Shown piece after piece: positions 25,270 to 36,439 of a DNA stretch of 64,000 nucleotides (position 1 is the stretch's first letter; every line of letters starts with the position of its first letter). Under the pieces are notes generated by a model. That model was not told the origin of the DNA. It did no database searches and worked only from the letters and a program-made list of their open reading frames with translations. The position numbers and the translations under genes are program-made. Source of the DNA: Dietzia massiliensis (GTDB lineage: Bacteria; Actinomycetota; Actinomycetes; Mycobacteriales; Mycobacteriaceae); NCBI RefSeq assembly GCF_018390595.1, contig NZ_JAHBAV010000010.1:1-64000 (forward strand). Direction: 5' to 3'.

Positions 25270-26175
25270 TCAGCTCCGCGCGGAGTCGCGGATGCTGGTG
25301 ATGATCGCACTGAAGTCCTTGTCGCCGTTGTCCTGCGCGAACTCGTCATACAGTGCCGCGGCCGCCGCGCCGAGCGGCGCCACGGTCCCGGTGCTCTCCA
25401 GCGCGGCCAGCGCCAGGCCCAGGTCCTTGTTCATCAGTGCGGTGGCGAACCCGGGCTTGAACTCGTTGTTCGCCGGCGAGGTCGGGACCGGGCCGGGCAC
25501 CGGGCAGTTGGTGTGCAGCGCCCAGCTGTTGCCGGTCGCGCCGGTGACGACGTCGAACAGCGCCTGGTGCTCGAGCCCCAGCCGCTCGGCCAGGACGAAC
25601 GCCTCACCGATCGCGATCTGGTGCACGGCCAGGACCATGTTGTTGCAGACCTTCGCGGCCTGGCCCGCGCCGGCGCCGCCGCAGTGGATGACCTTGCCCG
25701 CCATCGGCTCGAGGACCGGCTGCGCGGCCGCGAACGCCTCGTCCTCGCCACCGACCATGAACGCCAGGGTGCCGGCGGTGGCGCCCTTGACCCCGCCCGA
25801 GACGGGGGCGTCCACCTGCAGCATCCCGGCCGACACCGCCTGCTCGTGGACCGCGCGGGCGTCGTCGACCGAGATGGTGGACGAGTCGATGAACAGCGTG
25901 CCCGCCTCGGCGAAACTGAGCACGTCAGCGTAGGTCGAGGTCACCAGCTCACCGTTGGGCAGCATCGTGATGACCACGGCGGCGCCTCGCACCGCCTCGG
26001 CCGGCGACCCGCACACCGTCACCCCGGCCTCACGGGCGGTCTGCTGCGCGGCCTCGACCGGATCGAAGCCGCGGACCTCGTGACCGGCCCCGACCAGATT
26101 GGCGGCCATCGGCCCGCCCATGTTGCCCAGCCCGAGGAACGCCACGGTCGGCTTGCTCGTGTCCACGTTGCTCAT
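25270..26175 (-). CDS. mmsB: 3-hydroxyisobutyrate dehydrogenase
   Basis: The 301-residue enzyme has the family Rossmann motif FLGLGNMGGPMAANL, the substrate-binding DAPVSGGVKGATAGTL, and the catalytic Lys in GQAAKVCNNMVLA. NAD-dependent oxidation of 3-hydroxyisobutyrate gives methylmalonate semialdehyde in valine breakdown. Three bases separate its start from the stop of the acyl-CoA dehydrogenase, and mmsA lies further upstream, which supports the assignment against other beta-hydroxyacid dehydrogenases. It acts in the cytosol. Confidence 0.92.
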   Translation of the reverse strand: MSNVDTSKPTVAFLGLGNMGGPMAANLVGAGHEVRGFDPVEAAQQTAREAGVTVCGSPAEAVRGAAVVITMLPNGELVTSTYADVLSFAEAGTLFIDSSTISVDDARAVHEQAVSAGMLQVDAPVSGGVKGATAGTLAFMVGGEDEAFAAAQPVLEPMAGKVIHCGGAGAGQAAKVCNNMVLAVHQIAIGEAFVLAERLGLEHQALFDVVTGATGNSWALHTNCPVPGPVPTSPANNEFKPGFATALMNKDLGLALAALESTGTVAPLGAAAAALYDEFAQDNGDKDFSAIITSIRDSARS

Positions 26176-26178
26176 CTA

Positions 26179-27342
26179 CTACGCTCCCAGTCCGCGAGCG
26201 GCGACGGCCCGGCCGACGACGACACGCATGATCTCGTTCGTGCCCTCAAGGATGCGGTGGACCCGCAGATCCCGCACGATCTTCTCGATTCCGTACTCGG
26301 ATAGATATCCGTAGCCGCCGAACAGCTGCAGCGACCGGTCCGCGATGTCGAAGCAGCGGTCGGTGACGAACAGCTTGGCCATGGCGCACAGTTCGACGTG
26401 GTCGGGCTCCTTGGCGTCCAGCGCCGCCGCCGCCCGCCACAACATCAGCCGGCTGGCCTCCAGCTCGGTGGCCAGCTCCGCGAGGGTGAAACGGATGGTC
26501 GGCTCGTCGATGAGCGCCCCACCGAACGCCTCACGGTCCCGCACATGGGCCACCGCCCGCGCATAGGCCTCCTGCGCGCCGCCCAGCGAACAGGCCGCGA
26601 TGTTGATGCGGCCGCCGTTGAGACCGCGCATGGCGATGGTGAAGCCCAGCCCCTCCCCGCCGGAATCCGCACCGCCGATGAGGTTGGCGGTCGGCACGCG
26701 CACGCCCTCCATGATCACCTGCGCGGTGGGCTGCGCGTTCCAGCCCATCTTCCGCTCGTCCGCGCCGAAGCTCAGCCCCTCGGAGTCCGCAGGGACCAGG
26801 AACGCCGAGATGCCCTTGGGGCCGGCGTCCCCGGTCCGCGCCATGACGAGGTAGACGTCCGACTGCCCGCCACCGGAGATGAACTGCTTGGTCCCGGTGA
26901 GCACGTAGTGGTCGCCGTCCCGCACCGCCTTCGTCCGCAGCGCCGCCGCGTCCGAACCGGCGCCCGGCTCGGTCAGGCAGTAGCTCGCGAACAGCTCCAT
27001 CGAGGCCAGCCGCGGGATCCACTCCTGCCGCTGCTCGTCCGTGCCGAACTCGTCGACCATCCACACGCACATGTTGTGGATCGACAGGTACGCCGCCACC
27101 GACGGACACCCCCGCGCGAGCTGCTCGAAGACGCGGACACCGTCCAGGCGACGCATCCCGCTGCCCCCGACGTCCTCCGAGACATAGATCGCGCCCATGC
27201 CCATCCCGGCGGCCTCGCGCAGGACGTCCTTCGGGAAGTGGTGGGTCTCGTCCCACTCCTGCGCCATGGGCCCGACCCGCTTGTCCGAGAATTCGCGTGC
27301 GGCGTCGACGATGACCTTGTCGTCGTCATCAAGCGTGAACAT
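26179..27342 (-). CDS. acyl-CoA dehydrogenase, probably isobutyryl-CoA dehydrogenase
   Basis: The 387-residue flavoenzyme has the acyl-CoA dehydrogenase signatures CLTEPGAGSDAAALRT and QLFGGYGYLSEYGIEKIVRD, with the catalytic Glu in HRILEGTNEIM. Its place between mmsA and mmsB makes isobutyryl-CoA to methacrylyl-CoA the likely reaction, with short branched-chain acyl-CoAs as alternatives. ATG at 27342 (MFTLDDDDK) has AGAGGA upstream and matches the family length; the 28-codon in-frame extension is not supported. The hydratase and 3-hydroxyisobutyryl-CoA hydrolase needed between this step and mmsB are not in the window. Confidence 0.88.
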   Translation of the reverse strand: MFTLDDDDKVIVDAAREFSDKRVGPMAQEWDETHHFPKDVLREAAGMGMGAIYVSEDVGGSGMRRLDGVRVFEQLARGCPSVAAYLSIHNMCVWMVDEFGTDEQRQEWIPRLASMELFASYCLTEPGAGSDAAALRTKAVRDGDHYVLTGTKQFISGGGQSDVYLVMARTGDAGPKGISAFLVPADSEGLSFGADERKMGWNAQPTAQVIMEGVRVPTANLIGGADSGGEGLGFTIAMRGLNGGRINIAACSLGGAQEAYARAVAHVRDREAFGGALIDEPTIRFTLAELATELEASRLMLWRAAAALDAKEPDHVELCAMAKLFVTDRCFDIADRSLQLFGGYGYLSEYGIEKIVRDLRVHRILEGTNEIMRVVVGRAVAARGLGA

Positions 27343-27371
27343 CGAAGTTCCTCTCCTACGCCCGGAAGGCG

Positions 27372-28898
<1,527 letters not shown>

Positions 28899-28954
28899 GA
28901 CCGTCCCTTCGTCAGCGGGGTCGCCTGGGCCGGGTTGCCGAGCGCCCCTCTCCC

Positions 28955-28968
28955 GTGATGTCCATCAC
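28955..28968. promoter_or_regulatory. inverted repeat upstream of mmsA
   Basis: GTGATG-TC-CATCAC has perfect 6-bp arms and lies 57 bp upstream of mmsA. The AT-rich stretch at 28970-28998 beside it could hold the mmsA promoter. It is a candidate operator for a regulator of the valine genes. Confidence 0.45.
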
Positions 28969-29064
28969 CCTATACTTGCAACTCCTAGTAATCCATATCG
29001 GGGCGCCACCCGCGCTCGCACCCTCCCCTTTCGGGTGTACCGCCACCGCGGACGACGGACCTAC

Positions 29065-29080
29065 TGTGAGCTGACTCACT
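29065..29080. promoter_or_regulatory. CRP/GlxR-like binding site upstream of an acyl-CoA synthetase
   Basis: TGTGA-N6-TCACT has one mismatch to TGTGA-N6-TCACA. It is 34 bp upstream of the ATG at 29114. Confidence 0.5.
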
Positions 29081-29113
29081 ACACAACTGGCACGTCCGTC
29101 GACAGGAGTACCC

Positions 29114-30862
29114 ATGTCCCCGCTGCCCACCGAGGCCACCGTCCGGTTCCGCGCCGCCCGCGACTTCCTCCAGGCCCACGCGCAGGACTACGAGGGGGCC
29201 CGGGACGGTTTCGCCTGGCCCGAGCTGGACGAGTGGAACTGGGCGCTGAACTGGTTCGACGTCCAGGCCGAGGGCAACGACGATCCCGCGCTGTGGATCG
29301 TCGAGGAGCACGACGGTGGCGGTGCACCCACCGAGGCCAAGTACTCGTTCGACGAGATGCGCATCCGTTCCGACCGCACCGCCAACTGGCTCCGCGACCA
29401 CGGGGTGGAGCCCGGCGACCGCATCCTGCTCATGCTGGCCAACCAGGTGGAGCTGTGGGACGTCATGCTCGCCGTGATCAAGCTCGGCGCCGTCGTCATC
29501 CCCGCGACCACCCTGCTGGCCGAGGGTGACCTGCGCGACCGGATCGCCCGCGGTGGCATCAAGCACGTGATCGCCCGCGCCGAACTGGCCGACCGGTTCT
29601 CCGCCATCTCCGGCGACTACCAGCGCATCTCCGTCGGCGGGGCCGACGTGAGTGGCGCCGCCGGCGGCGCACCCGAGGGCTGGATCGATCTGGCCGGTGC
29701 GATGGACGCCTCCCCCGACTTCGAACCCAGCCACACCACGCACGCCGACGACACCCTGCTGCTCTACTTCACCTCCGGCACCACCAGCAAGCCCAAGCTC
29801 GTCGAGCACACGCACGCCTCGTACCCCGCCGGCCACCTGTCGACCATGTACTGGATCGGCCTGCAGCCCGGCGACGTCCACCTCAACGTCTCCTCGCCCG
29901 GCTGGGCCAAGCACGCCTGGTCCAACGTCTTCACCCCGTGGATCGCCGGCTCGTGCGTGTTCATCTACAACTACTCCCGCTTCGACGCGACGGCGATGAT
30001 GCGCGAGATGGACCGCTGCGGAGTGACCAGCCTGTGCTGCCCGCCGACCGTGTGGCGCATGCTCATCCAGGCCGACCTCACCCAGCTGCAGGTCCCGCCC
30101 CGCCTCGCGGTGGGCGCCGGTGAGCCGCTCAACCCGGAGGTCATCGGTCGCGTCCGCGACGCGTGGGGCGTGACCATCCGCGACGGCTTCGGCCAGACCG
30201 AGACCACCGTGCAGATCGCCAACACCCCCGGCCAGCCCATCAAGGACGGCTCCATGGGCCGGCCGTGCCCGGGCTTCGAGGTGGCGCTGGTGGACCCGGC
30301 CACGGGGCAGGAGGTCACCGGCGACGGGGCCGAGGGCGAGATCTGCCTGCGCCTCGACCCGCGGCCGCTCGGCCTGATGGTCGGCTACCACGGCGACCCC
30401 GAGCGGACCGCCGCCGCGTACGCCGACGGTTTTTACCACACGGGCGACGTGGGCTCCCGGGACACGGACGGCTACATCACCTACGTGGGCCGCACCGACG
30501 ACGTCTTCAAGTCCTCGGACTACCGGATCTCGCCCTTCGAGCTCGAGTCGGTGCTGCTCGAGCACCCGGCCGTGGCCGAGGCGGCAGTCGTTCCCTCCCC
30601 CGACCCGGTGCGGTTGAACGTGCCCAAGGCGTTCGTCGTCCTGGCCGGGGACTGGGAGCCGAACGAGGACACCGCGCGGGAGATCTTCGAGTACTCGCGC
30701 ACCCACCTGTCCGGCTACAAGCGGATCCGCCGGCTGCAGTTCACGGACCTGCCCAAGACGATCTCGGGCAAGATCCGGCGCGTCGAGCTGCGCAGGGCCG
30801 AGGTCGACAACGGCCCGTCGGTGGACTTCCCGGGCGAGTTCCGCGAGGAGGCGCTGCGCTGA
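29114..30862 (+). CDS. acyl-CoA synthetase (AMP-binding), medium-chain/AcsM-like
   Basis: The 582-residue ANL enzyme has the phosphate loop YFTSGTTSKPKLVEHTH, DGFGQTETT, YHTGDVGSRDTDGYI, the hinge region GRTDDVFKSSDYRISPFE and the C-terminal Lys in KTISGKIRR. The long N-terminal region (WNWALNWFD) and YKRIRRLQF are typical of acetyl-/medium-chain synthetases of the AcsM type rather than long-chain FadD. It activates a carboxylate with ATP and CoA. AGGAG lies before the ATG, and a CRP/GlxR-like site overlaps its promoter region. It is divergent from the valine operon, so a short or branched acid is likely. The true substrate is unknown. Confidence 0.9.
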   Translation: MSPLPTEATVRFRAARDFLQAHAQDYEGARDGFAWPELDEWNWALNWFDVQAEGNDDPALWIVEEHDGGGAPTEAKYSFDEMRIRSDRTANWLRDHGVEPGDRILLMLANQVELWDVMLAVIKLGAVVIPATTLLAEGDLRDRIARGGIKHVIARAELADRFSAISGDYQRISVGGADVSGAAGGAPEGWIDLAGAMDASPDFEPSHTTHADDTLLLYFTSGTTSKPKLVEHTHASYPAGHLSTMYWIGLQPGDVHLNVSSPGWAKHAWSNVFTPWIAGSCVFIYNYSRFDATAMMREMDRCGVTSLCCPPTVWRMLIQADLTQLQVPPRLAVGAGEPLNPEVIGRVRDAWGVTIRDGFGQTETTVQIANTPGQPIKDGSMGRPCPGFEVALVDPATGQEVTGDGAEGEICLRLDPRPLGLMVGYHGDPERTAAAYADGFYHTGDVGSRDTDGYITYVGRTDDVFKSSDYRISPFELESVLLEHPAVAEAAVVPSPDPVRLNVPKAFVVLAGDWEPNEDTAREIFEYSRTHLSGYKRIRRLQFTDLPKTISGKIRRVELRRAEVDNGPSVDFPGEFREEALR

Positions 30863-30882
30863 CGGCGACGACAACGGCGTGA

Positions 30883-30912
30883 GCGCGGCGCCCGCAAGGC
30901 CGCCCGCCGCGC
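30883..30912. terminator. hairpin after the acyl-CoA synthetase
   Basis: Eight-base arms GCGCGGCG and CGCCGCGC enclose 14 bases, 20 bases after the stop codon. There is no T tract. It may end transcription before the methyltransferase gene. Confidence 0.45.
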
Positions 30913-30922
30913 CGAGGGCTGA

Positions 30923-31606
<684 letters not shown>

Positions 31607-31612
31607 GAGGGG

Positions 31613-33631
31613 TCACACGGCCCAGCGGCCGCCCGCGTTCCACGCGTCACCGGAGCCCGGGCGGCCGCGGCGTGTGTGCAGGAACCGCCCCACCACGGCG
31701 GCCCCGAGGTCGTCGACTTCCGGCGCCACCACGGTGCCCTCGACCCGCCGGGCCAGCGCGTCGAGGAACCGCGAGAGGCCGGGGTCCGCGCCCAGGCGGA
31801 AGAACGTGGTCTGCGCGCCGAACCGGGCGACCCTGTCGAGTTCGTCGACGGTCGTGCGGATGGTGTCCGGGTCCGGCGGGTAGGCGAACCAGGGTTCGCC
31901 GCCACTGAGCAGGTGCGCGGTGGGTTCGCCGTCGGTGACGATGAGCAGGACCGGTTGCATGGTCGGGTGCTCGCGGAAGAAGCGCCCCGCCAGGAGCAGC
32001 GCGTGGTGCAGGTTCGTCCCGGCCTCGTACTGGGCGTCCAGTGACAACAGTGACTCGATCGTGCGGGACTGGGCGAACCGCCCGAACGAGATGAGCTGGA
32101 GCCGGTCCTGCCGGAAGCGGGTGCTCACCAGATGATGCAGGGCGAGCGCGGTGCGTTTCATCGGCACCCAGCGGCCCTCCATCGCCATGGAGAACGAGGT
32201 GTCCACGAGCAGCGCGACCGCGGCCTGCGTCCGGGCCTCGGTCTCGCGGACCTCGATGTCCTCGGGCAGGAGCCGGACCCCGCCGGCGGGGTCACCGCCC
32301 TCGGCGGCGATGCGGGAGATCGCGTTACCGATCGTCCGCGGCACGTCCCACGACTCGACGTCGCCGAACTCCCATGCCCGGCTCGACCCCGTCTGGTCGC
32401 CCGCCGCCCCCGATGCGCGGGTCTCCCGCGCGCCCGAGCGGCCGGACAGCCGGCGGGCGGCGTCCCGCAGCAGCGACCTGCCCAGTTTGCGGAGCGCGGC
32501 CGGGGACAGTCGCAGGTCGCCGTCCGACCGGCGGCTGAGGTAGCCCGAGTCCCGCATGGCCTGCTCGAGACGGGCCAGGGTCTGAACGGACACCGCCGCC
32601 TCGCGGCCGAGGGTGCGGGCGACGGCCTCCAGATCCAGTTCGGACAGCGGCGACCGGTCGCTGCGGGACAGCTGCTCGGCCAGGCGGTCGAGGTCGCCGA
32701 GTTCGGTCATCGCGGCCGTCCCCTCGGACATGCCCAGCCCCTCGGAGCCCTCGAAGTCCTCGGAGCCGTCCCAGTTCTCCCCGGGTCGCAGTGTCTGCAG
32801 CAATCCGTCGAGTCTGCCGAGCTGTTCGGAGAGCTCGGGGGAGCCGAACGCCTGCTGCGACAGGGCCATGAGCTCCTCCCGCTGCTCCGGGGTCATCGAG
32901 CGCATCATCCGCTGCGCTGCGGCCGAGCGCTTGGCGAGGGTGTCGATGAGCTCGTCGACGTTCTGCGGCTGCTCGGGGAACGCATCACCGTGTTTGTCCA
33001 TGAACTCGCGGAAGTCCTCGTCGGTGTCCTCCCCGCGGGCGTGCTTGTCCAGCAGGTCGGTGAGGTCGGAGAGCATCTCGGACACCGCCGCCCGGTCGGC
33101 GTCGGTGGTGTTCTCCAGCGCCTGCTTCATGCCGGCGAACCGCGCGTCGAGGGCCTCGGCACCCAGCAGGTCCTGGATCCGCTTGTACGCCTCGCGGGCG
33201 TCGGGCGAGGCCCAGTCATAGTCTTTGAGTTCCCCCACCGCGGCCGCCGGGCTGTCGGGGAGGTTCTCGATGGTCATCTCCCGCAGGGTGCGGTCCATGG
33301 GGTCCATCTCGGTGTCGCGGGCGAGCTGCCCGCGTTCGGCGAGCAGCGCCTCGTCGAGCAGCTTGGACACCTCGTCGAGGGTGCCGCCCAGTCGGTGGCG
33401 CTTCAGCAGTTCACGCCGCCGGCGGTGGACGCGCCCGGCGAGCTCGTCGAGCCCGGTGTGGTCGCGGCCGCCGGAGCGCAGGAACTCGCGCATCGACTGC
33501 TCGGGCGAGTAGCCGGCCATGACGCCCTCGGACACCGCGTCGAGTGCCTCGGACAGGTCGAGCGGGGGCGCGAGCGGGTCCGGCCCGCCGACGTAGCGTC
33601 CGTAGCGGGCGCGGGGTTCTGGTCGCGACAT
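31613..33631 (-). CDS. VWA-domain protein partnered with a MoxR-type AAA ATPase
   Basis: The 672-residue protein has a long charged helical N-terminal region (to about residue 440, rich in Asp/Glu/Leu and partly coiled-coil) and a C-terminal von Willebrand factor A domain with the MIDAS signature DTSFSM starting at Asp477 and the later VTDGEPTA. It follows the AAA ATPase gene by 43 bp on the same strand. Such VWA/AAA pairs act as metal-dependent assembly or chelatase-like complexes. From memory it resembles M. tuberculosis Rv0959, whose neighbour Rv0958 is a chelatase-like ATPase. It has no signal peptide, so it is probably cytosolic. Its client is unknown. Confidence 0.83.
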   Translation of the reverse strand: MSRPEPRARYGRYVGGPDPLAPPLDLSEALDAVSEGVMAGYSPEQSMREFLRSGGRDHTGLDELAGRVHRRRRELLKRHRLGGTLDEVSKLLDEALLAERGQLARDTEMDPMDRTLREMTIENLPDSPAAAVGELKDYDWASPDAREAYKRIQDLLGAEALDARFAGMKQALENTTDADRAAVSEMLSDLTDLLDKHARGEDTDEDFREFMDKHGDAFPEQPQNVDELIDTLAKRSAAAQRMMRSMTPEQREELMALSQQAFGSPELSEQLGRLDGLLQTLRPGENWDGSEDFEGSEGLGMSEGTAAMTELGDLDRLAEQLSRSDRSPLSELDLEAVARTLGREAAVSVQTLARLEQAMRDSGYLSRRSDGDLRLSPAALRKLGRSLLRDAARRLSGRSGARETRASGAAGDQTGSSRAWEFGDVESWDVPRTIGNAISRIAAEGGDPAGGVRLLPEDIEVRETEARTQAAVALLVDTSFSMAMEGRWVPMKRTALALHHLVSTRFRQDRLQLISFGRFAQSRTIESLLSLDAQYEAGTNLHHALLLAGRFFREHPTMQPVLLIVTDGEPTAHLLSGGEPWFAYPPDPDTIRTTVDELDRVARFGAQTTFFRLGADPGLSRFLDALARRVEGTVVAPEVDDLGAAVVGRFLHTRRGRPGSGDAWNAGGRWAV

Positions 33632-33674
33632 CGCGCACCTCCTGCTCCGGCGGCCGCGTGGCCACCGGGACGTG

Positions 33675-35072
33675 TCAGCCGTAGACGGCGGCGCCGTCCC
33701 CGGTCTCCTTGGACAGGCGCCGCGAGAGGTACAGCCCCTCCAGCGCCAGCTCGATCGCACCGGCCCGCTGGCCGGCGTTGGTGGCGCCGACCCGGTCGGC
33801 GATCTCGTCGTACAGCCCCGGTACGGACAGCTCGGGCAGTGCGGCCAGGAACTCGGCGGCCGTGACGCTCGCCCCCGTGGTCAGGGTCACCGAGCCGTCG
33901 AACGCCTCGACGAGCGGGGCCATGTCGATGCCGCGGAAGAGCCCGCGCACCACGTCCACGGTCGCGGTGCGGAGCAGGTACCGCAGGATCTCGGATTCGC
34001 GCCCCTCCTCGCCGGGTTCGAACTCGATCTTGCCGCGCAGGACCTCCACGGCGGCGTCGAGGTCCACGAGCCGGGCCACCGCCTCGCCGGGGTCGTCGGC
34101 CCCGCGGACGGCGGCCCGCCGGCGGGCCGCCGCGGCGACGGTCTCCGCGCCGGCGATGGCGAAACGCGCCGACACCCCAGAGGCCTGGTTGATCGAGTCG
34201 GAGGTGCGCAGTTCGCGGGTGAAGCGGGCGAGCAGCTCCATGAGAGCGTCGGGCACCTCGGCGGTGAGTTCGGCCTCCTGCCGCACGACCTCGATCTCGT
34301 CGGCCAGATCGAGCGGGTAGTGGGTGCGGATCTCCGCGCCGAACCGGTCCTTGAGGGGGGTGATGATCCGCCCGCGGTTGGTGTAGTCCTCCGGGTTCGC
34401 CGACGCCACGACCAGCACGTCCAGCGGCAGACGGAGCACATAGCCGCGGATCTGGACGTCCCGCTCCTCCATGACGTTGAGCAGCGCCACCTGGATACGC
34501 TCGGCCAGGTCGGGCAGCTCGTTGAGCGCCACGATCCCGCGATTCGCGCGGGGTACGAGTCCGTAGTGGATGGTCTCCGGGTCGCCCAGACGGCGACCTT
34601 CCGCCACGCGCATCGGGTCGACGTCGCCGATCATGTCGGCCACGGACGTGTCCGGGGTGGAGAGCTTCTCCACGTACCGCTCGGTGCGGTGGCGCCACTC
34701 GACGGGCAGCGCGTCGCCCTCGCGGGCGATCCGCTCGCGGGTCGGGTCGGTGATGGGGGCGAGCGGGTCCTCCCCCAGTTCGGAGCCGGCCACCACGGGA
34801 GACCACTCGTCGAGCAGCCCGACGAGGGTGCGCAGGAGTCGGGTCTTGCCCTGCCCTCGCTCACCGAGCAGCACGATGTCGTGCCCGGCGATGAGGGCGC
34901 GTTCGACCTGCGGGATCACGGTGGTGTCGAACCCGTGCATCCCGGGCCACGGGTCGCGCCCGGCGGCCAGGGCCGCGAGCAGGTTCTCGCGCAGCTCCTC
35001 GCGGAGGGTGCGGCTGGTGTAACCGGCGGCGCGCAGCTCGCCGAGGGTCCTGACGTCCGGCTTGTCGCTCAC
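33675..35072 (-). CDS. MoxR/Mg-chelatase-like AAA+ ATPase
   Basis: The 465-residue ATPase has Walker A GERGQGKT with Lys76, a Walker B-like LNELPDLAERIQVALLNVMEE, and sensor-1-type VVASANPEDYTNRG followed by ITPLKDRFGAEIRTHYP, all typical of MoxR/BchI-like ATPases. GTG at 35072 (then SDKPDVRTLGEL) is preferred to the longer frame, which reads into the divergent yccF-like gene. It is the first gene of a two-gene unit with the VWA protein. The pair probably forms a hexameric motor with a metal-binding adaptor. The substrate is unknown. Confidence 0.86.
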   Translation of the reverse strand: MSDKPDVRTLGELRAAGYTSRTLREELRENLLAALAAGRDPWPGMHGFDTTVIPQVERALIAGHDIVLLGERGQGKTRLLRTLVGLLDEWSPVVAGSELGEDPLAPITDPTRERIAREGDALPVEWRHRTERYVEKLSTPDTSVADMIGDVDPMRVAEGRRLGDPETIHYGLVPRANRGIVALNELPDLAERIQVALLNVMEERDVQIRGYVLRLPLDVLVVASANPEDYTNRGRIITPLKDRFGAEIRTHYPLDLADEIEVVRQEAELTAEVPDALMELLARFTRELRTSDSINQASGVSARFAIAGAETVAAAARRRAAVRGADDPGEAVARLVDLDAAVEVLRGKIEFEPGEEGRESEILRYLLRTATVDVVRGLFRGIDMAPLVEAFDGSVTLTTGASVTAAEFLAALPELSVPGLYDEIADRVGATNAGQRAGAIELALEGLYLSRRLSKETGDGAAVYG

Positions 35073-35127
35073 AAGGCCCACCGTAACCCTGTGACGCGAC
35101 TTCCGCTTCCGACCTACAGTGGCCGGT

Positions 35128-35544
35128 ATGCGTTCCGTGCTGACCGTGATCCTCAACATCATCTGGCTGGCGACCGCGGGCGTGTGGTTGTTCCTGGGTT
35201 ATGTGCTCGCCGGGATCCTGGCGTGCATCCTCGTCATCACGATCCCGTTCGGGGTCGCGAGCTTCCGGATCGCCGCCTATGTCCTGTGGCCGTTCGGCCG
35301 CGAGGTCGTCGACCGGGGCCGGCCCGGTGGGGCGAGCACGGTCGGCAACGTCATCTGGTTCCTGGTTGCCGGACTGTGGCTGGCGATCGGCCACGTCGCC
35401 ACGGCGCTCGCCCAGGCGGTGACGATCATCGGGCTGCCGCTGGCGTGGGCGAACCTCAAGCTCATCCCGGTGACGTGTTTCCCGTTCGGCAAGGAGATCG
35501 TGCGCTCCGACCGGGCGGCGATGGTGCCGGTCGCCTCTCGCTGA
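35128..35544 (+). CDS. YccF-family inner-membrane protein
   Basis: The 138-residue protein has two copies of the YccF motif: a hydrophobic helix followed by ITIPFGVASFRIAAYVLWPFGR, and later TIIGLPLAWANLKLIPVTCFPFGK. About four membrane segments are visible. The function of the family is not established. ATG at 35128 gives the usual MRSVLTVILNIIW start. It is divergent from the AAA/VWA pair with a gap of only 55 bp. Confidence 0.85.
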   Translation: MRSVLTVILNIIWLATAGVWLFLGYVLAGILACILVITIPFGVASFRIAAYVLWPFGREVVDRGRPGGASTVGNVIWFLVAGLWLAIGHVATALAQAVTIIGLPLAWANLKLIPVTCFPFGKEIVRSDRAAMVPVASR

Positions 35545-35548
35545 CCAC

Positions 35549-35580
35549 CCGCCCGGGCCTGCGGCGCCGTCCCCGGGCGG
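35549..35580. terminator. bidirectional hairpin terminator
   Basis: Nine-base arms CCGCCCGGG and CCCGGGCGG enclose 14 bases. It lies between the convergent yccF-like and AhpD-like genes. Confidence 0.6.
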
Positions 35581-35613
35581 CGGCGGTCTCCGTGCCCGGG
35601 GCCGGCGGCCGGC

Positions 35614-36069
35614 TCAGTCCTCGATACCCGGCTGGTGGTGACTGGCGATCGACACCCGGTTGAAGGCGTTGATGAGCACGATCGTCCACTCCAGCGCCGA
35701 GAGCTGTTCGTCGGAGAAGTGGTCGGCGGCGGCCGCCGTCGCGGCAGCGCGTTCGTCGACGTCGTCCAGGCGTGTCAACGTCTCGGCCAGGCGCAACGCC
35801 GCCCGCTCGGCGTCGCCGAAGGCGTCGAGTTCGCGCCATGCGGACAGCAGGTCGAGCCGCCCCTGCGACACCCCGGCCTCGCGGGCGGCGGGGACGTGGG
35901 TGGCCAGGCAGGCCGCGCAGCCGTTGATCTGCGAGACGCGCACGTTGACCAGTTCGAGCAGCGCCTCCTCCAGCCCGGCCTCGCGGGACGCCTGCCGGGA
36001 CGCGACGGCGGTGCGGACGAGCTGTTTGTAGACCTCGCGCTGGGTCCGGTCCAGCTGCGGGACCCCCAC
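35614..36069 (-). CDS. AhpD-like carboxymuconolactone decarboxylase family protein
   Basis: The 151-residue protein has the redox motif CAACLATH, with Cys51, Cys54 and His58, in the helix context INGCAACLATHVPAAREAG, typical of AhpD-like alkylhydroperoxidases of the carboxymuconolactone decarboxylase superfamily. GTG at 36069 follows the GNAT stop by one base and has GGAGGA upstream. The longer frame to 36120 would overlap the GNAT gene heavily. It probably reduces peroxides or quenches reactive species. It is the last gene of a unit with GNAT and pirin genes. Confidence 0.82.
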   Translation of the reverse strand: MGVPQLDRTQREVYKQLVRTAVASRQASREAGLEEALLELVNVRVSQINGCAACLATHVPAAREAGVSQGRLDLLSAWRELDAFGDAERAALRLAETLTRLDDVDERAAATAAAADHFSDEQLSALEWTIVLINAFNRVSIASHHQPGIED

Positions 36070-36070
36070 G

Positions 36071-36427
36071 TCAGCCGTCCTCCGCGCCGACCCGGGCGCG
36101 GTCGTCGTCGGTGGCGTCACGGTACGCCCCCGCGAACTCGTCGGCGTTCTTGCCGAGGAACCCCTCCACCATCGAGCACACGGGGACGATCGTCACCCCC
36201 TCGTCGCGGGTCGCCTCGACCGCTCCGCGGACGAGCGCGGTACCGAGACCCCGGCCTCCGAACTCCTCGCCGACCACGGTGTGGTGGAAGATGCGCTCGC
36301 CGCCGATCTCGCGGAAGTCGGCGTGGCCGGCGACCTCGCCGGAGGCGTCCCGGATCTCGAACGCCTCGCGCGAGTCGGAGCGCTCCACGGTCACGGTGGT
36401 GCCGTTCTTGTCGGTGTACTCGGTCAT
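36071..36427 (-). CDS. small GNAT-family N-acetyltransferase-like protein
   Basis: The 118-residue product matches the short YidJ/COG2388-type acetyltransferases: ADFREIGGERIFHHTVVGEEFGGRGLGTALVRGAVE contains the acetyl-CoA pyrophosphate loop (GGRGLGTAL), followed by VTIVPVCSMVEGFL. The substrate is unknown. GGAGGA lies before the ATG. It sits 12 bp after the pirin gene and one base before the AhpD-like gene. Confidence 0.82.
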   Translation of the reverse strand: MTEYTDKNGTTVTVERSDSREAFEIRDASGEVAGHADFREIGGERIFHHTVVGEEFGGRGLGTALVRGAVEATRDEGVTIVPVCSMVEGFLGKNADEFAGAYRDATDDDRARVGAEDG

Positions 36428-36439
36428 CGGTGTCCTCCT

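Noticed and set aside
23818-26304. 828-codon plus-strand frame across the P450 end, the LuxR gene and mmsB
   Set aside because: It spans three genuine genes in other frames and crosses the terminator at 24333-24360, with no recognisable domain.
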